Positions 59,984 through 64,000 of a stretch of DNA of 64,000 bases are shown here, piece by piece. Made by a program: the position numbers and the translations under genes. The notes below the pieces were generated by a model. The model was not told the DNA's origin and ran no database searches. It saw only the letters and a list, made by a program, of their open reading frames with translations. Location: NCBI GenBank assembly GCA_025330725.1, contig JAIWND010000010.1, forward strand, positions 248,001-312,000, in the 5' to 3' direction. This DNA comes from Chlamydoabsidia padenii (Eukaryota; Mucoromycota; Mucoromycetes; Mucorales; Cunninghamellaceae). How positions within the stretch are numbered: position 1 is the first letter of the stretch; each line of letters opens with the position of its first letter.

Positions 59984-60411
59984 GGGAAAAGTAGTAGTGG
60001 AGAAAGAGAAAGAAGAGGTCGGGAAGTAAAAAAGAAAAAACCTCTTTGCTTTTTCTGAAGCCACTTTTTTTTTTTCTCTCCCCCAGTCGGCCTATGAAAA
60101 AGTGATGATATGCCGGTAGCATGAAAGAAGGGTGTTCCTAAAAAGGGAGGGGGTTAAGGGAGATCGATTTAACATACCATACCAAAACTTTGATCAAGGA
60201 GAGTAAACTTGTCAAAATAAAATATCAAAAAACGTCAACAAGACATAATGATATAGTGTTCATTGTATATAAAGTATAATGAAGGTCTTTTATCCATTGT
60301 TTTGGGAATCTTTTAATAAAAAGTTGAACTCTCTGGTAAGCACCACGAGGAAAGATCTCTGTTTAGTCTATTGAGTGACACAAGTCCGTGAATTTTCAAC
60401 CTCCTTTGTCT

Positions 60412-60446
<35 letters not shown>

Positions 60447-60566
60447 CCTTCTTCTTCTTTCCTCTTTCTTTGCGCTATCACTTTTTTTTTTTTTTGCCAC
60501 ACTCATTCCTTTCCTTTTTATTCACTTTTACTTGATTGCCTTTACCTTTACCTTCACACCTTCACC
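59984..60566. other. intergenic region between divergent genes, with T tracts
   Basis: About 580 bp with a T run of about 33 nt near 60414-60446 and a second at 60481. No exact copy of the recurrent motif here. Confidence 0.4.
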
Positions 60567-61885
60567 ATGACTTGGAAAGAAGTAAAAGGCCAAGTTATTG
60601 TCTTTTTCGTCACCATAATGATTACCTTTATTGCTTACTCTTCACAAATCGGCATTTTGTGGTCCTTCCTTGGTGGGGCTACTTTACACACTGCTCTCAT
60701 TTTGATTCCCTTCAATGTATTTATCATCATGATTTACATCAACTATGCTTTGACTTGTTTAACAGACCCAGGCACTGTCCCTGAAAACTGGGTAAGTATC
60801 GCATAACCAAAACAACGAGAAACTCGTTTCTCACCCAAACCATTTTTTTTTTTTAAACAACATAGATACCTCAACAACAACATCAGCACTTGGAAGTCAA
60901 GAAATCCACCCACGCTCCTCGATTCTGTAAAACGTGCAACAACTATAAACCACCACGAAGTCACCACTGTAGTACTTGTAAAAGATGCGTGCTAAAGATG
61001 GATCATCATTGTCCTTGGATCAACAACTGTGTGGGATTTGCCAATTATTGTCACTTTATTCGCTTCTTGGTGTATGTGGAAATCAGCTCCATTTATCTTG
61101 TCACTCTGTTGGGCTGTCGATTGACGAACATTATGCAATATCAACAGCAATCCTTTGTATCCAGTACTGAATGGACCTTGCTGGGTATTAATCTCGCACT
61201 ATGTGGAGTGATCATCATTGGAGTGGCTATTCTTAGTGGCTATCATGTTTATTGCATTGCCACTAATACTACTACTATTGAAGGTTGGGAAAAGGGAAAA
61301 AGTCTTACACTAAAATCAATGGGGACGGTGCGTGATGTAAGTAGACTGATGATGATGATGATGATACTCATACTCATACTCTTTTTTTCTTTTTGTTCTT
61401 CTTCTTGGCTGTAGGTAATGTATCCTTATGATCAAGGTGTAATGAACAATATCAAGTTTGTACTCGGACGACAACCCTTGTTTTGGTTTTGGCCCCGTCA
61501 AATGGAGGGATCAGGGTTATCATTCCCCATCAACATTACTCACCTGCATACCAAAGGAAATACTGTGACGACGAGAACAACAACAAGTGATGATATGGAT
61601 AATGACGATAAACGATCTTCAGTGTATTCAACATGGACAACACATACTGATTATACTCAATATAATAATATGGCGGATGATCATGCTCGTGATAGTATGG
61701 CCATGGATAATATAACTCGAATTGAGCCAGTACATCAGCATCTATCAGTCTTACGATCTAAACCTTCGACAACGACACTTCATACACCGACAACTCCAGG
61801 TTCCATCATGACGTTTGCTTCTACTGCCTCGACCTTAGTGGATCCTAAATCAAGACGACCTAGTGATAGTAAAAGTTATTACTAA
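60567..61885 (+). CDS. pfa4: DHHC palmitoyltransferase, Pfa4-like
   Basis: Protein S-acyltransferase of the ER/Golgi; yeast Pfa4 palmitoylates the chitin synthase Chs3. Three exons: 60567-60791, 60866-61336, 61415-61885; 1167 nt, 388 aa. Two N-terminal membrane helices (about residues 8-65), DPGTVPENW, the cysteine-rich domain [19 protein letters not shown] and catalytic [16 protein letters not shown] (DHHC at 121-124), two more helices, the TTxE motif as [12 protein letters not shown], and [17 protein letters not shown], which is typical of Pfa4. The Ser/Thr-rich tail of ~90 residues is disordered. A chitin synthase gene is 40 kb away in this window, a possible client; that link is inference. 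Confidence 0.9.
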
Positions 61886-62042
61886 ATCCTTCTTTCAATA
61901 CCCCCTTGTTAATACTCTCTCCTATCCATGTACAATAGTTTTTACTTTTATTATTACTCTTTACTCTTTAATCTTTTATAATAAAACAGTCTACTTCTTC
62001 TTGACAGATATCGACATTGAAATGTAAAGCGGGCTTTACTCG

Positions 62043-62060
62043 GGCGGGTTTTGAAATCGG
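62043..62060 (+). promoter_or_regulatory. GGCGGGTTTTGAAATCGG motif upstream of the E3 ligase gene
   Basis: Instance of the recurrent element about 110-190 bp before the first recognisable coding exon. Confidence 0.4.
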
Positions 62061-62165
62061 TTTATATTCTCTTGATAAATTCTCTCTCGTCGCTTTCCTT
62101 TTTCTCTTCTTTCCCACTTTTTTTTTTTTTTTTTTTTTAATTTGTCATCAATCTCCCACCTAGCT

Positions 62166-62398
62166 TACTTTTAAACTCTTCTACAACCATCTATTCAAAA
62201 CTGGATTCCTCTTCAACCACGCACTCATTTGGCCCAGGTGGACAATATCATGTACCTCCACTGAAATCTCGCGGTGCCAAGCACTGTATCGAATGCCAAG
62301 AAGTCTTCCATTTATTCAAACAGAAATACAATTGCAGGAATTGTGGTAAAAAGTAGCAAAATAATAACCAACGTTTTATTACTTGGTACACTTATTCA

Positions 62399-62431
<33 letters not shown>

Positions 62432-63626
62432 TTTGTAGGTCATGTTGTTTGCTCTGATTGCTCCAAACAACGCCGCCCACTTCCAAAATTTGGGTATAAC
62501 GAGTAAAGTAAAAAACCTGTATTCAACACGGCTCTTTGTACTAAAACCTTCTTGTCTTTATTCTAGACCTGTGCGGTGTTGTGATACTTGTAGTCTTCAT
62601 ATTAATATGCAAGAAATGAATTCCAGCACATTGGCCACCCAATCGATGAAACAACTCAAATATTACATCAACTGTTACAACTTGCCGGCTCAGCATGCAC
62701 TGGAAAAGGACGATTTGGTCAAACTAATTTTTAATACTCGACCGCTCACCAATCAAAATGAACGACACTATCGAATGTTACGGGATCGACAGTATACTAC
62801 ACAGTCCAATCGAACAATGACACCATCGAATGAAGGGATGGACTTTTTCGATGACAATCCGATTACAAGTGCGATTAACAAGATCAGTGAAATCTTTATT
62901 ACCGAACCATCACCACAACAAACCTCATCACATCGCCAACAGACTACATCATCTCAAACACAGTATACCAATGCATCATCATCGTATCCTAGTTATATCT
63001 ATCAGGACACTCCATTACGGTCTTCCTCACCATCCAATCAACAACGACGACCAGCTTCCATTCCTCCACAACAGCAACAACAACGACCGGCTTCCAATCC
63101 TCCACAACAACAACAGCGACCAGCTTCCAATCCTCCACAACAGCAACAACAACGACCAGCTTCCAATCCTCCTCAACCAGAAAGATCCACTTCTCCACCA
63201 TCACCTACAGTGACACTCCAGCAAATCTTATCACAATCCATTGATCCCAGCACTCTCTCGGTCCGCACACTCAAGACGATCCTACGCAGCAGCCACGTGG
63301 AACTTAACTTTGCCTTGGAGAAAAAGGAACTGGTCAACAGAGTACAACAATTAATAGAAGATGAAAAGAAACTGAAAAAGGACAATGATGACGATGATGA
63401 ACATGTGTGTAGAATCTGCTATGATGCGCAACAAAACTGTGTGTTTTTGAATTGTGGACATATGGCAACATGTATTGATTGTGGACTGAAGGTAATATAG
63501 ATAATATATGTATATAAAGTCTAGTTGGTTGACTGATTCTCTCTTTTATAGTTGGTGGAAGCGAAAAACGAATGCCCGATCTGCCGTGATCTTATTGTAC
63601 GTGTAGTCCGGGTCTTCCGCTCATAA
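62166..63626 (+). CDS. FYVE-like/RING E3 ubiquitin ligase (RNF34/RFFL type)
   Basis: Exons recognised: about 62166-62345, 62439-62493, 62567-63491, 63552-63626. The first exon is open on its 5' side (to a stop in the T tract near 62142) but has no in-frame ATG; a short upstream exon must hold the start, and a possible acceptor TAG lies at 62161. In order: a FYVE-like zinc finger (HCIECQEVFHLFKQKYNCRN, CGHVVCSDC, RCCDTC), a SAP-like helix pair (MKQLKYYINCYNLPAQHALEKDDLVKLI), a Gln/Pro tandem repeat, a second SAP-like pair (VRTLKTILRSSHVELN) and a C-terminal RING, CRICYDAQQNCVFLNCGHMATC ... CPICRD. This order is that of RNF34/RFFL, endosome-linked ligases. Function in this fungus is inferred from domains only. 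Confidence 0.85.
63040..63180 (+). repeat. in-frame tandem repeat in the E3 ligase gene
   Basis: About four copies of a 33-36-nt unit coding RPASNPPQQQQ(Q). The copies are nearly identical in DNA, so copy number probably varies between strains. Confidence 0.8.
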
Positions 63627-63759
63627 CCCTCCTCCCTCCCATATAGATTAGATCTCCCCCTTCTTTATTTTAAATAAGCTTGTTAATAAAAAAACAGTCT
63701 TTTTTTTTTAATGATAAATGTTTTTTTATTATAAAATGTAATTAAACTAAACTAATAAA

Positions 63760-64000
63760 CTACATAGTGGGGTTACTTGTTACTTGTCCAATCTTGATCC
63801 TTAGGTCCGATTCCACATACATGAGATGAGCCAAATCATGCAAGGGGACATGATCTAATAACCGAATAGTAATTTTGGGCGCCTGCTTGATCCCCGTTGC
63901 CTAAAAAAAAAAAAAAAAAACCAACCCTTGATTAATATCCTCATCCTTTTTTTTTTTTTTTTCCACATCATCATCACCATTACCTTGACTAGTGGGAAAA
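63760..64000 (-). CDS. 3' end of an unidentified gene (partial)
   Basis: Two exons on the minus strand: from beyond the window edge to 63984, then 63900-63760, stop TAG. The last exon reads ATGIKQAPKITIRLLDHV then PLHDLAHLMYVESDLRIKIG and ends in NPTM. GT donor and TTTTAG acceptor with a long T tract support the splice. The rest of the gene lies outside the window, and I do not recognise the family. Confidence 0.55.

Noticed and set aside
60388..60570. Frame ahead of the palmitoyltransferase gene
   Set aside because: Low-complexity translation of T/C tracts in the promoter and 5' leader.

Overview
The window is nuclear DNA of a filamentous fungus, most likely an early-diverging one (Mucoromycota, probably Mucorales). 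The genes are dense, AT-rich and cut by many short introns (mostly 50-100 bp, GT-AG). The gene set fits: a class IV-type chitin synthase, a PAS-GATA regulator of white-collar type, an MT-A70 methyltransferase, orotidine-5'-phosphate decarboxylase, and a Ty3/gypsy element. The species cannot be named from sequence alone. For most genes I rebuilt the exon structure by hand, and the summed exon lengths keep the reading frame from ATG to stop.

Layout. 0.1-1.7 kb: PKA catalytic subunit (-). 2.3-6.1 kb: U5 snRNP GTPase Snu114/EFTUD2 (+). 6.5-8.3 kb: a single-pass membrane protein and a coiled-coil protein (both -, function unknown). 9.9-14.5 kb: a membrane-anchored two-thioredoxin PDI and the mRNA-export factor GLE1 (both +). 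14.7-16.5 kb: a decayed gene and MITE copies. 16.7-20.9 kb: chitin synthase (-). 22.5-24.7 kb: SLC45/sucrose-type transporter (+). 25-26.3 kb: proline/serine-rich protein (-). 27.4-32.4 kb: divergent pair, mitochondrial Phe-tRNA synthetase (-) and COG2 (+). 32.8-33.3 kb: a MITE next to a fragment of the DUF3455 gene. 33.4-38.2 kb: MT-A70 protein with DPPF instead of DPPW, a secreted DUF3455 protein and a very acidic membrane-anchored protein (all -). 38.7-44.3 kb: tRNA-Phe, an LTR retrotransposon, tRNA-Leu. 45.5-52.1 kb: GPI mannosyltransferase SMP3/PIG-Z and RNA polymerase I subunit RPA135 (both -). 54-55.5 kb: PAS-GATA factor (+). 55.6-55.9 kb: MITE copy. 56.3-58.7 kb: divergent pair, OMP decarboxylase (-) and Bin3-type methyltransferase (+). 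59.3-61.9 kb: divergent NOPCHAP1-like protein (-) and palmitoyltransferase Pfa4-like (+). 62.2-63.6 kb: FYVE-like/RING E3 ligase (+). 63.8 kb to the end: 3' end of an unidentified gene (-).

Most genes are single-copy housekeeping genes of RNA processing and export, rRNA synthesis, secretion/GPI/cell wall and signalling, with no operon-like logic. The three most unusual features are these. (1) A short motif, CGGGATTTGAAA or its reverse TTTCAAATCCCG with variants, recurs about 20 times and sits 60-145 bp upstream of the start codons of many of these genes; I do not know a described factor for it. (2) The Ty3-type element lies exactly 10 bp from the mature 5' ends of two tRNA genes that point away from it, and it has no target-site duplication. 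(3) The MT-A70 protein has a changed catalytic motif and may be the non-catalytic partner of a DNA 6mA methyltransferase complex. Two GC-AG introns, a 16-nt exon, very long poly-T tracts in introns and a TA-flanked MITE family complete the list.
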